DNA from: Garcia nutans
Lineage: Eukaryota > Streptophyta > Magnoliopsida > Malpighiales > Euphorbiaceae
NCBI GenBank assembly: GCA_947685225.1
Contig: CANTUV010000035.1
Location: forward strand, 41,726,001 to 41,790,000
Length of the DNA: 64,000 bases
Direction of reading: 5' to 3'
Shown here: one piece after another, positions 11,482 to 21,601 of the stretch
How the letters are laid out: each line of letters begins with the position of its first letter
How positions within the stretch are numbered: the stretch's first letter is position 1
Program-made: the position numbers and the translations under genes
The notes under the pieces: model-generated
Databases searched by the model: none
The model's input: the letters and a program-made list of their open reading frames with translations, nothing else
What the model was told of the DNA's origin: nothing

Positions 11482-12095
11482 TTAGGTAGTTACCTGAAGT
11501 AGCAAGGGACTCCCAGCTAATCTCCTTGAAGATTCTGATTTAAATTGGTCCAATCCAACTAAAGTCTCAGCTAAAATCACAGGTATTGGTGACAACCCTC
11601 CTTCCATTGGTCCATGATATCCAATACTTATGGATCGATATCGCCATCGGAAGAAACAAGCAAGCATAGACAAAGTATACATCCCTATGCCTTGGTACGA
11701 GCCAAATGAGAAATGCAAAAGTCAATCAAGGGACCAAGCAACATTTTCTCACCTCTCGTCAACTGTAGAACTTTAGGCTTTGAAAGTTGAAACAATATTT
11801 GCATCTTTTGTTGAGTTTTGGAAGTCAATATGGGCAATGCCATTGGTTGATTACTTGGATATCCAAGGATGGCCTCAAATTCTTCAATCATGGGACATAT
11901 CTCAAATTCATTTATCTTGAATGTCCTAGAATTTACATCCCAAAAGGAAATCATGGCATGTAGAAAAGAATAGTCCAATTTAATATTTTGAAAGCACTTC
12001 AAAGTATTAATTTGAGACCAATATATTTTCTCCCAATGAATAGCTTTCATGACTATAAATAAACCTTTGATTTTTTTCAAATTGAGTTCCGTCAT
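11482..12095 (-). pseudogene. antisense DUF7745-like (plant mobile domain family) gene fragment
   Basis: Read right to left, opposite to gag-pol. From the methionine at 12095 the protein runs MTELNLKKIKGLFIV, then HAMISFWDVNSRTFKINEFE, CPMIEEFEAILGYP and KMLLGPLIDFCISHLA. A frame change near 11700 leads into GLSPIPVILAETLVGLDQF and LAGSPLLLQ, ending near 11482. The WD...F.F...E..P..EEF pattern and the PVILAETL...GSPLLLQ pattern resemble the plant DUF7745 / plant-mobile-domain type proteins widely annotated as aminotransferase-like. The match is from recall of family features, not a search. Its place between pol and 3' LTR in antisense fits extra ORFs reported for Tat-lineage elements. The frame break makes it a pseudogene. 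Confidence 0.6.
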
Positions 12096-12529
12096 TGTTG
12101 AAGTTAAAATAAAATTTAAAATTATTGAAAGGAATTTTTTTTTTGTGCTGGAGTAAAATTCGTGGAGGATTTTTTTCTGTTGGCTTATGTTGGAATTGGG
12201 GCATGAAAGATGACTTATATAAAGATTTGCTAAACTGAATGTGCAAAACCAAGACACACAAGGAAAAGATTTACGTTGAAACAGTTGAGGGATTGTTGCA
12301 CTCCCATTGGCTTTTGATTTTTACAAAACCGTGCCAATTTTGGACTCTAAATTGAAAAGGAAATACTTTTGCATTGACTATAGTAATAGTGATAATAATA
12401 ATAAAATAAAAAAAATTGAAAGTCAAAAGTTGCAGTAAAAGTAAAAGTCACTATTATCATTATTATTGTTAATTTATTTATTTATTTATTATTATTATTA
12501 ACACAATACTTTATTGATTTATTATTGTT

Positions 12530-12530
<1 letters not shown>

Positions 12531-12568
<38 letters not shown>
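12531..12568. repeat. (AAT)n microsatellite
   Basis: About a dozen uninterrupted AAT/TAA units in an intergenic part of the Tat element, preceded by imperfect TTATTA repeats. A similar short array occurs at about 14545-14572. Confidence 0.9.
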
Positions 12569-12570
<2 letters not shown>

Positions 12571-12685
12571 AATACTTTCTTAATTGATACAATGATGGAT
12601 CACTGAGGAGGAGGAGGCATATCACTCGTTTGAAATTCATCCAGTAGAAAGTACTTAAGTCTCTGTTCTCTTGACATTCAGGCTT

Positions 12686-14236
12686 TTAGCAGTCATCATC
12701 TGAATTAGATGAAAGGATCTCATGATCATAAGTTTGGGACCTCCTAGAAGATGAAGCACCAGGATCTCTCATTCCCTAAAACCGGTAATCTTGAAAGTTT
12801 TGCTCTGAATGATGATATAATCTTTTGAGAAAGGCCACCTGTTGGTGGTTAGCAGCTAATTCTTTTTGTAATTTCTTATTTTATTTCTTAAGTATCCGCT
12901 GTGAGTCAGAAAATAAAAGGGTGAGAGTATACATAATCATGCATACATATAGCATAAATCATCATGGAATAGGATGACCTGCCAGGTAACTCAAATCAGT
13001 GCCTTGCGGATGAGATGGCATTTTCAGTTGGTAAGAAGGAGCAAATGGAGGGGCGGCAGAGGAAGGTCTATCCTCATGACCAGATGAGTTGGCAACCTGC
13101 AAAAATAATCAAAACTGTCAAAACAAGTTGAAAAAGAACTAATTGCATGACCAAATAATGAAAGTTTACTTGAGAGGTGCGAGCCCTGAGATAAAGGAAG
13201 GACCCTCTTTCCTCTCCATCGTACTCATATTCATCACTATCTCATCTTCCTCGGGAATTTTTTGAGCACCAACAGGAGATACATCAAAATTCAAGAGCCG
13301 TGTTTGAATAAATTGGACACATGGCGCACTCGATGGATAGAGATAGGTCTCAACATCATAACCATTTCGAGCTAACTGCCAGCATTCTCTGGCATTGATG
13401 TAATATTTAAAGTATACGTCGAGCAGTCTATGGGGATCCATCGTTGCTCGGGACTAAGGAACCACTCATACATCCTCTCCCCGAGGAACCAGCCACTGGA
13501 CACAGGACCAGTAATGATTCGGCGGGTATGCTGATAAGGCAGTGCAACATTCATGGAAGGAGTCCAGTTCACCCGCTCTACAGCATACCAATGAGAATCA
13601 AATTCATACACGTGTATGAATGGAATTGATAATGATGGGAGAGAGTACCTCAACAATCACCATGAAGCCAATAAAAGATTTCTTATTCCTGCAAATCTTA
13701 TCTAGGCTATAATAGAGACAAGCAAGGCCAGCTTCACCCCAGTCGTAAAGCGGCACCAGGACCATATTAGCAAGGGCCCTCAACACCGATAAATGAATGA
13801 CGGATTCGGTACTGCATAAAATAGTCGACCCAAGCATATGCAGCAAAAATCCCCAAACATATTGCTCGGCTATTTCTCTACGAACCCATCCATCATAGCC
13901 TATCCAATAACTCCGAATCGGCTCAATTTTTATCTTAAAGGGCCCTTTTAGTATTGGTTCCATACCAATTAATTGTTGAATTTTCTCATGTGTCAGGATA
14001 TCATTGGTAAGAGGGACCGGAAGGCTATAGTACCGGATACCAATTATGGTTGTAAAATCGACTGGGCCAATAGTTATCTCTCCCATAGGTAGGTAAAAAG
14101 TATGGTTCGTGTCCATCTACCGCTCCGACAATGCTTGAACTACACTTCTGTCTATCGAAAGCTCCTCAGATGGCAATTGCAGAATGAAGCTTTCAAAATT
14201 GCACTCTCGGACAATCCGTTTTACCCGAGAAGGTGT
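12686..14236 (-). pseudogene. antisense MAIN-like / plant mobile domain gene, multi-exon, degenerate
   Basis: Read right to left. A frame from about 14236 gives SRVKRIVRECNFESF and ALSER, then a TAG stop at 14117-14119 where the family normally has tryptophan, then MDTNHTFYLPMGEITIGPVD, YWIGYDGWVRREIAEQY, HLSVLRALANM and YDWGEAGLACLYYSL. These are features of the plant mobile domain of MAIN-like and 'phosphatase 7 long-form' proteins. C-terminal parts follow at 13372-13656 and 13166-13441 (ERMYEWFLSPEQRWIP; INARECWQLARNG). Two further candidate exons bounded by splice-like sites lie at 12979-13096 and 12686-12898; the last ends in a lysine/glutamine-rich helix and an acidic tail with stop at 12686-12688. 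Reading phases between exons do not fit exactly, so indels are likely. An N-terminal piece may begin at 14795. Confidence 0.62.
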
Positions 14237-14483
14237 TAGGTCATACCATTGTCAGGCTGTATAAACACACCCTCCGCTCCGGACAACACAGTAATCATGC
14301 TAACACTAAACCAGGTAGGCCAACACGAGGTAAGTATATCATCTCACTAATATTATTATTTCATAGCTTAATATTACTCATTACTTTCTATTTAAATTTA
14401 TTTATTTTTATTAATAGTCCATCAGTTAATTTATTTTTAATAAAAAAATAAAAAAAAAACCCAATTTTTTCATCTTAATTAAT

Positions 14484-14536
14484 TTAATAATATATTATTA
14501 ATAAGTCAAAAATAGCTAAAATAAAAATAATAAAAA

Positions 14537-14567
<31 letters not shown>

Positions 14568-14860
14568 TAATAACAAAATTAATTCAAAATTAAAATAAGA
14601 TAAAATAAAATGATGAATACATATTTGTGCTGTTAAAATATTAAATTGCAATGTTATCTCAGTCCTTTGACTTGAATTACGATGAAGTGGCATTCCAGCT
14701 AGTAGATCGACAGTTCCATTTTCATGTCGTCGAACAAATTCTAGCAACTCGGCATTGGATCGGGATCCAGATCTCGAAGCATATACTCTCTCCATTTTTT
14801 TCAATTCTCTACTCACTCAAAAAATGAAGAAAAAATGAATGGTGGCACGGTTTATATAGA
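14484..14860 (-). pseudogene. possible first exon and promoter of the antisense MAIN-like gene
   Basis: On the minus strand a TATA-like CTATATAAACC lies at about 14848-14858. About 50 bases downstream is ATG at 14795, followed by MERVYASRSGSRSNAELLEF and RRHENGTVDLLAGMPL, then low-complexity hydrophobic codons. It lies upstream of, and in the same direction as, the degenerate plant-mobile-domain gene. Whether it is the true first exon is inference. The hydrophobic end (before 14484) is probably intron sequence read through. Confidence 0.35.
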
Positions 14861-15159
14861 AAATGGATGAAGAAAAAATAAAAAAAAATCAATAGTAAAT
14901 CCATGAAAAAAAAAGAAAAAAGTCAAAATCACTGTTGGTAAATTGTTAGTAAATAGTGAATGAACAATATTTAAATAGTAAAATCAATTATTCAATTTAA
15001 TTATTCAACTATTTGCGTGTCTAAAAATATTTTTTATACTTTTAAAATATTTTTTCATGCAGGAGGCAAGAGAATAAGGGTATGGTAAAAAATAGCTAAA
15101 TTTTTTATAAATTTTTTTAATGTCCTACTGACTATAATTATTTTTTTTTTTGCAGATAA
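14861..15159. other. AT-rich spacer in the Tat element
   Basis: No coding potential or distinct motif was recognised between the antisense gene and the 42-bp repeat block. It is rich in A and T homopolymers. Confidence 0.5.
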
Positions 15160-15980
15160 TCCAAATTATTTTTTAGTCCAGAATCCAAAATATCTTTGAG
15201 TCCAGAACTCATCTCGGGTCCAGAACCTAAATTATTTTCAAGTCCAAAAGTCACCTCGGGTACAGAACTCAAATTATTTTCGAGTCCAGAACTCATCTCG
15301 GGTTTAGAACTCAAATTATTTTTGAGTTTAGAACTCACATTGGGTTCAGAATTCAAATTATCTTTGAATCCAGAACTCACCTTGGGTCCAGAACTCAAAT
15401 TACTTTTGAGCCTAGAACTCACCTCGGGTCCAGAATTTAAATTATCTTTGAGTCCAGAACTCATCTCGAGTCCAAAATCTAAATTATTTTTGAGTTCAAA
15501 ACTCACCTCGGGTCTAGGACCTAAATTATTTTCGAGTTTATAACTCATCTCGGATCCAGAATTCAAATGATCTTTGAGTCTAGAACTCACCTCGGGTCTA
15601 GAACCCAAATTATCTTTGAGTTCAGAACTCACCTCGAGTCCAGAACTCAAATTACTTTCGAGTTCAGAACTCGCCTCGAGTCTAGAATTCAAATTACTTT
15701 CGAGTTCACCTCGGGTCCAGAATCCAAATTATCTTTGAGTCCAGAACTCATCTCGAGTCCAGAATCCAAATTATTTTCAAGTCCAAAACTCATCTCGGGT
15801 CTAGAATCCAAATTACTTTCGAGTCCAGAACTCACATTGAATCCAAAACTCAAATTATCTTTGAGTCCAGAGCTCACCTCGGGGCCATAACTCAAATTAT
15901 TTTTGAGTCCAGAACTCACCTCGGATCTAGAATTCAAATTATTTTTTAGTCCAAAACTCACCTTAGGTCCAGAATCTAAA
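15160..15980. repeat. ~42-bp tandem repeat block (about 19 units), part 1
   Basis: Repeated units of about 42 bases with the theme 'ccagaactcacctcgggt' then 'ccagaactcaaattat' then 'tttgagt'. Many units contain CTCAAA-ttatc-TTTGAG, a 6-bp inverted repeat with a 5-base loop, so the block is a chain of small hairpins. Because 42 is divisible by three and the unit lacks stops in several frames, long open frames appear on both strands (for example 15138-15692 minus and 15567-15890 plus). These look like by-products of periodicity. Such arrays just before the 3' LTR are common in Tat/Ogre elements. The array continues after the inserted solo LTR at 19183. Confidence 0.85.
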
Positions 15981-17992
15981 TGTAATATCCCTAAGTGTGC
16001 TTAGAAGTTATGATAATGTTGTTATTATTGAATTGAGTGTGTGATTGATAAGTGGTAATTATGTTGTTTGAAGAAAAGCATTGTGTAGAGTGAAGTGTAT
16101 ATGTTGTGTATATGGTCATATATATATAATATAAGTTGGTCAAAGGGCTTGGTCAAGGGAAGAGGATATTTTATTTGTGATTGTGAAATTACCAACATGG
16201 GCTTGTAAAAGACAAAGGTTTAGTTATATGGTTGAGGGTAGTTTAGTAATTTTCTTTTGGAAGGGTATTTAATGCCTATTGACTTTGTGTTTTCTTCATC
16301 ATTTCTTCTTCTTCTTCTTGTTGATGGCCGGCTCACTCAAAGACAAAGGAAAGCAAGAGAGCAAGTGATGATTTTGGAATTTTAAGCTCAAAAGTGAAGG
16401 AAGATCTCAAGTATACAAGTTGGAATTTCAAGAATTTCATGATTTTAGTAAGTTTTCTCTTGTTTGCCTTTGTTATTTTTGAAGATGTGTGTGAGTTGAG
16501 TTAGGGTTATTGATAGTATGATTAAGTGTGTTGATGATTTGTTGATTAGAGTTGAAATTGATTTTAAATAAGAAGTAAATTGGTGTTGGTGATGGAAGAG
16601 TAAGAGTTGTGTTTAGTGAATATTTTTCTGTTTTACAATTAGTAAAGGCTGTGACTTGTATGATTTTTAATTAATTATAGAAAAATTTTCTTGAAGTGAA
16701 TTTTTGATATGTTGTGCCTCTATGAGTCTAGAATGACTGAAAAATATGTTGATTCGATTTTGGAATGGTTATGAGTTTAGAAAGATTATTTTTATTAGAC
16801 CTGTTCCAGCAGGTACCTTAACTGAGACAGCTATATTTCGGGATTTTTAATAAAATGTAGAAAAATCATATCCAATTGAATTTTGGATATGTTGTTACTT
16901 AGTGAGTCTAGTATTTGAGAAAAATAATTTGGAACCACGTTGATTGAATTTGATTTATGGAATTCACAAAGTTCAGAACTGCTGCCAGGATGCAGGGCAA
17001 TTGGGGCAGTCTGGTTAGGTGAACTATTTGACCAAGATTTTGTGTTTAGTTTGATCTGAAATTTTAAAGGAATGATTTTAAGATACAAAACTAAATTCTG
17101 TAAAAATTTTAGAATTTTTAGTCAAGTAGATTATTTTATACAATTTTTCAAAATAAGGATAAAATGCAGTCTAAAACCAGAATGTACTATTCATATGGTC
17201 ATTTTGCTAATATTCCTTTTGGATTAGGTTGTGAAGAGGTTGAATTGCCCTAATTTGTGAAGTGAAGAACTATTGAGTGGAGAAGAGTTTAGAGTGGTGT
17301 GAAATGTTATTAAGGTAAGTACCAATGTTGCATGATTGCATTGTTAATGCATATCACTAATGTATTTTGATGTGTTTATATCATTAATGATATGTATATA
17401 TATAATTGTGTTATGGGAAAATGAAAGATGTGAATGATTTGATGAATATTAATGTATGAGAATACAATTGATTGAGTATAATTAAATAATGTTAGGTAAA
17501 TTATTACATTGTTAATCTAATGTGACTTGTATAGTGTGAAAGAGAAGAGGATCATTCAACAAGGTATGAGCTATGCAAATTTATTATGACAAACACTTTT
17601 ATGAAGAATTACTTTAATGTACTTTGTAATGTTATAGCAATGATGCTATATGTATAATGTGAATCATGTGATTGAATAATGATATGTTCATTTGGTTAAT
17701 GTAATTGATGTTGAGTATTATAATGATGATGCACATGATACTATATGAACAATACTATGATTTGTGTATTATGAATCTTGTGAATTGTATTGTGCTATAT
17801 GAATAAGGTACTTTGTAATGTTATAGCAATGATGTTATATGTATCATATGGATTGAGATATGATATGTTGTGAAGCCATTGTGATTGGCTATGATGATCT
17901 AATTGAAAGAAATAAGGCATGTTTGCCTAGATGATAATGAACATTGAGATTGAAATTGATAATGAAACAATAAGTGAAATATGTGTTTAATG

Positions 17993-18314
17993 TGTTATTC
18001 AGTTTTCAGAGTTCTGGGTTTGGAGGCATGCCTATAAAATGAAAAAGGTAACAGTCTTGCCGGGTTGAGGATCTCTTCAAATTGAGTTGAATTGAGGTCC
18101 AAGAGACTGGGTCTGTTACACTATGAGAATTGTGAATATGAAATATATGATTGGTAACAGTCTTGCCAGGTTGAGGATCTCCTCATGATGAGTTGATGGT
18201 CCAAGAGACTGGGTCTGTTACACTATCCATGGATAGAAATATTGATATATGATGCCTACGGGCTTGATGATTATGATTATAGACCAAAGCAGTAACTCTG
18301 AACTCTGAATAACA
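17993..18314 (+). repeat. inverted-repeat arms bracketing a duplicated cassette in the solo LTR
   Basis: The left arm (17993-18013) and right arm (18294-18314) are inverted repeats matching at 19 of 21 positions; both contain TTCAGAGTT or its complement. Between them a unit beginning 'gtaacagtcttgcc' and ending 'gactgggtctgttacacta' occurs twice (about 18048-18123 and 18154-18224). The same arms occur in the LTRs of chromovirus B and in the nested solo LTR with a different repeat between them. Confidence 0.75.
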
Positions 18315-18843
18315 TAGTGGTGTCTGTTGGGCCCGAGTCTGTCTTTGTTGTCAATGTGATATACAAATGTTGAAAGAAATGGATAATGAAATCTTTGGTA
18401 TACTTCATTGGACATGTGATTGATGATATGTAATATGTGCGTTGAAATATTGATTATGAGCACTAGTGATGAATCATTAATGTTGAATTGTGAATAAAGA
18501 AATGTTATGATTGGTATGATGTATAATGTGTGTATTAGCATTGATTGTGAATTCAATTGATGAATTGTGGTTGATGACAATGATTGTCTTAATTGAAAAT
18601 GTGACTTATGATTAGTATGATGTATAATGTGTGTATTGAGATGTTGATTGTGAATATTAGTGATGGGTTGGACTTGGTAGAAATGTTATGTTTATATGTG
18701 TATAAGATATGAGATTAGTTGAAAGATATGAAAGGTGCAAATGAATAGGGATAAACTTAATAAGAACTAAAAGTATATGGAATTGAGATATCTTTATATG
18801 TTAGTGTTTCCATGATATATGTTTGTATTTTATATTTGTACTA

Positions 18844-18880
18844 CTAAGCTTTCGAGCTTAGCGCGGATGTATTATCGCGC
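18844..18880 (+). promoter_or_regulatory. tandem double hairpin in the solo LTR
   Basis: First stem CTAAGCT (18844-18850), loop TTCG, AGCTTAG (18855-18861). Second stem GCGCG (18861-18865) pairs with CGCGC (18876-18880). TATA-like GTATAAATG lies about 120 bases downstream (near 18999). Equivalent paired structures occur in the other LTRs listed here. A promoter-proximal structural role is inference. Confidence 0.7.
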
Positions 18881-19182
18881 AGGTAGCTTGGTGGAAGACA
18901 TGAAGTCTTTTGGTATGCCACGAGAAGAGTAAGATTTTGTCGAGACCAACTAGAGGGTAATGCATACATGTATCCACTTTAAGTATGTTATATTATATGT
19001 ATAAATGAAGTTTTGATAAAGACAATAATTTGTAAGTGTTCTTTAAATTGACCTATTATGGTTTGAATTTTGTTACAGGTATTGAAAGGTAAAAAGAAAA
19101 GTGGCATCCTTATACTTTAAATACTTACTGTATGTATACTAGGTATATGTATAGTATTTATATGGAGTATTGGGGTGTTACA

Positions 19183-19341
19183 CTAAATTATTTTTTAGTC
19201 CAAAACTCACCTCGGGTTCAGAACCCAAATTATTTTTTCAAAATTCAAACCAACCTCGGGTACAAAGTTCAGTTTAACTCTAAAACCCGATCAAAATTTA
19301 TATTGATTTTCACTCTCTTTTGCCGCGGTCTCGGATCCTTC
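19183..19341. repeat. 42-bp tandem repeat block, part 2
   Basis: The array resumes directly after the solo LTR with about two more recognisable units (to about 19260), then decays. The join at CTAAA shows that the solo LTR entered a pre-existing array. Confidence 0.8.
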
Positions 19342-19356
19342 AAGCAGAGGGCAAAC
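19342..19356 (+). other. polypurine tract of the Tat-type element
   Basis: AAGCAGAGGGCAAAC lies directly before the 3' LTR start TGTAAGACTC. A GGGCAAAC end just before the LTR is usual for Tat/Ogre elements, where it primes plus-strand DNA synthesis. Confidence 0.6.
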
Positions 19357-21601
19357 TGTAAGACTCTTAATTTTTTACCAAGTTCAATCTAAAGATTTTA
19401 AAACAGTATCAAATAATTTTTATAGTATTTATTATTTAAATTTTAATATTTATTATTTTTTTAAATATATAATATTTATTTTATAATATTTATTTTAATA
19501 ATATTTATTATTTATTTTTTTAAATATATTATTTATTATAATAAAATAATATTTATTATTTATTTTATTATTTTAATAATATAATTAATTATAAATATTT
19601 TAAATATAATGTTTTTAATAGTAAAAATAAAAAATAAAAATATATACATATAAAAATATTAAAAAATAGAAAATAAAAAATCAGACGGTCGAATCGATGC
19701 GCACCACGCAGTGACAACCAATTCGCTGCCTGCGACAAATTAGGGGCTCACCCAGGCGCCTAAGATGCTTACGCAGCAACCTCTCGCAGCCTGCAGGTCT
19801 ATTCGTGCGCGCTGCCGATTTTGCCAAAACTTTCTTTTGCTCGGTTTTGTAATTTTTTTTTCCTAAATAACCTGTATTTCCTTAATCAAACAGAATTATC
19901 ATTAGATTTTTGCTATAAATATCAGTTTAAAAAATAAAAAAAAGGGACCTTTTTTTTCTGGGGATGGACTTTTGAGAGTTTTTTTAGACTTTTTTTTTTA
20001 GACTTTTGGGACTCTAAAAAAATTTGGACATTGGATTATTGGAGACTTTTTTCGGCAAAAGCTAAGAACTCTAAAACTATAGCAATTTTTAGCAAGAAGA
20101 TTAAGGCAGCAAGTAAGCAAACAGTTATTGTTTTGGTGTTAGCTCATCCCAAATTTTCATCCAACAATTTTGGTGGAGCATTCAAACATAGGTATGTTTA
20201 TCTAACTTTTTTTAATAAAAAATCATCTTCATCCACTAATCATTGATCAATTAAAATTGATGAATTACAACTTTCAAAACTCATGTAATAATCCAATAAT
20301 TATGAAAATCAATGGACAAAGTTTTTTATTTCTTTTAAAGACACAGTAGCCATCACTTAGATTTTCTAAAAGAAAAATATTATTACAGTAGGTATTATTT
20401 TTATTTATTCTAAAACTTTTAACTGTATTTTCATAAAAATCCAAGCCATAATTCATTTAAATTGTAGAGCCATAATTAAATCTATTTTCCAAAATATATC
20501 ACAATAGCCATTCTCTTTTCAAAAATAAAATGTAATAGTGTTAGTTTTCTTAGAAATTCAAACCCTAATTTAATTTAAATCCTAATATATTTTGTTAAAA
20601 CCCTAATTAATTCCTTTTCTTTATTTAATCATCACAGTAGCTTATTCTTTTCAAGTATTTAAGTTTTAATCTTATTTACATAGGTTTTTACCTTATTTAC
20701 TTAAATCCTAAATTCTAATTTTAATCACACAGTAGCGTAATTCTGCTAAAAAAAATAAATAAACATAATAATAATAATATTAGTTCTTTAAAATTGCAAA
20801 ACCCTAGCTTTTAAATATAAACTCCAAAACCCTAAATGTCATTTAAGAACTAAGTTGATACATAAACATAAATTTGCATCTTTATTTGTTTTATTATTAA
20901 ATCAATATTTATTATATATTTTGATTAGTGATTTATTTATATCTTTGATTTATGTCTTCAATGAATGATTTATTTGTGATGAATGGTTGATTTGTTATTT
21001 TTGTTGATTTGCTTTGGTTTCAAAACATTGTAAGAGATATGTTTTCATGTTTTGAATACCTCATGTATTGAGCATCATGTAGTTTAATTTATTTCAAGTT
21101 TTGGATGAATGTAAAATATGCGTTTCCACCAATTGGTGGGTATCCTATTTTATTTATTTTCTCTTTGACATTGAACAATTGTAAAAGCATGTTTCCATCC
21201 ATAGATGGATGCTCTTTATTTGTTTTATTTGAACGTTATTGTGATTTTAATAAAGTACTTATTTGTTCTTAATTATTGCATGTAGTATGGATAATATCGT
21301 TATATTTAAGAATTTTATAATATTAAGACATGAAAAGGAGGCTAGTTCTAATAAACCGGGCGTTGTGGATGTGCTGAGTCATTCTCATATTCCCCACATG
21401 TACCTAACTTTCCGAACCCATTAAGGGATTAGAGATTTCTTAGAAATCGAGTCATCTACCTCTTTCTTTTTCTCAGCCTGTCTGGATGGCTATTTCATTT
21501 TCTCTGAGCTTAGGCCTGTATTTTTTAATGCCCTGAGCTTAACAGTGCTGAAATCACAAGAACCATTCCACGTGGGAGTAGGGAGAAAATCCCTACTCAT
21601 A
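19357..21601 (+). repeat. 3' LTR of the Tat-type element
   Basis: Begins TGTAAGACTC and ends near CTACTCATA, where the final CA appears mutated to TA. It aligns with 970-2953 but keeps a segment of roughly 190 bases (about 21308-21498) that the 5' copy lacks, and has many substitutions. A TATA-like CTATAAATA lies at 19913-19921. The end point is set by alignment with the 5' LTR end and by the near-duplicated flanking bases. Confidence 0.82.

Larger units (their letters stand above)
15981..19182 (+). mobile_element. solo LTR of a TGTAATATCC-type chromovirus (3.2 kb)
   Basis: Starts TGTAATATCC and ends GGGGTGTTACA, flanked by a perfect 5-bp duplication CTAAA (15976-15980 and 19183-19187). Removing it rejoins the 42-bp repeat array. 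No primer site, polypurine tract or pol is inside, so it is a single LTR left after recombination between two LTRs. Start, end and internal landmarks match the LTRs of chromovirus B and the nested solo LTR: a GGCCGGCT box at 16326, donor-like GGTAAGTACC near 17313, inverted-repeat arms, a double hairpin and a TATA-like box. Confidence 0.9.
970..21601 (+). mobile_element. Tat/Ogre-type Ty3/gypsy LTR retrotransposon, degenerate
   Basis: A 20.6-kb element (about 17.4 kb without the later 3.2-kb solo LTR). Its two ends align over about 2 kb. Order inside: 5' LTR, primer site, long leader, gag, protease, RT, RNase H, a second RNase H, integrase, a run of short repeats, two antisense genes, a 42-bp tandem repeat block, polypurine tract, 3' LTR. 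The extra RNase H between the RT-RNase H and integrase, the great length and the antisense accessory genes are hallmarks of the Tat/Ogre branch. Every coding part carries stops or frameshifts, so it cannot move by its own proteins. Flanks ATATT and ATACT look like an eroded target duplication. LTR divergence and indels suggest it is older than the chromoviruses further right. Confidence 0.88.

Noticed and set aside
13444..13629. Plus-strand 61-codon frame inside the antisense MAIN-like gene
   Set aside because: Shadow of the minus-strand coding sequence; no family features.
15138..15692. 184-codon minus-strand protein of 14-residue repeats
   Set aside because: A by-product of a 42-bp tandem repeat with no stops in the unit; similar frames exist on the other strand.
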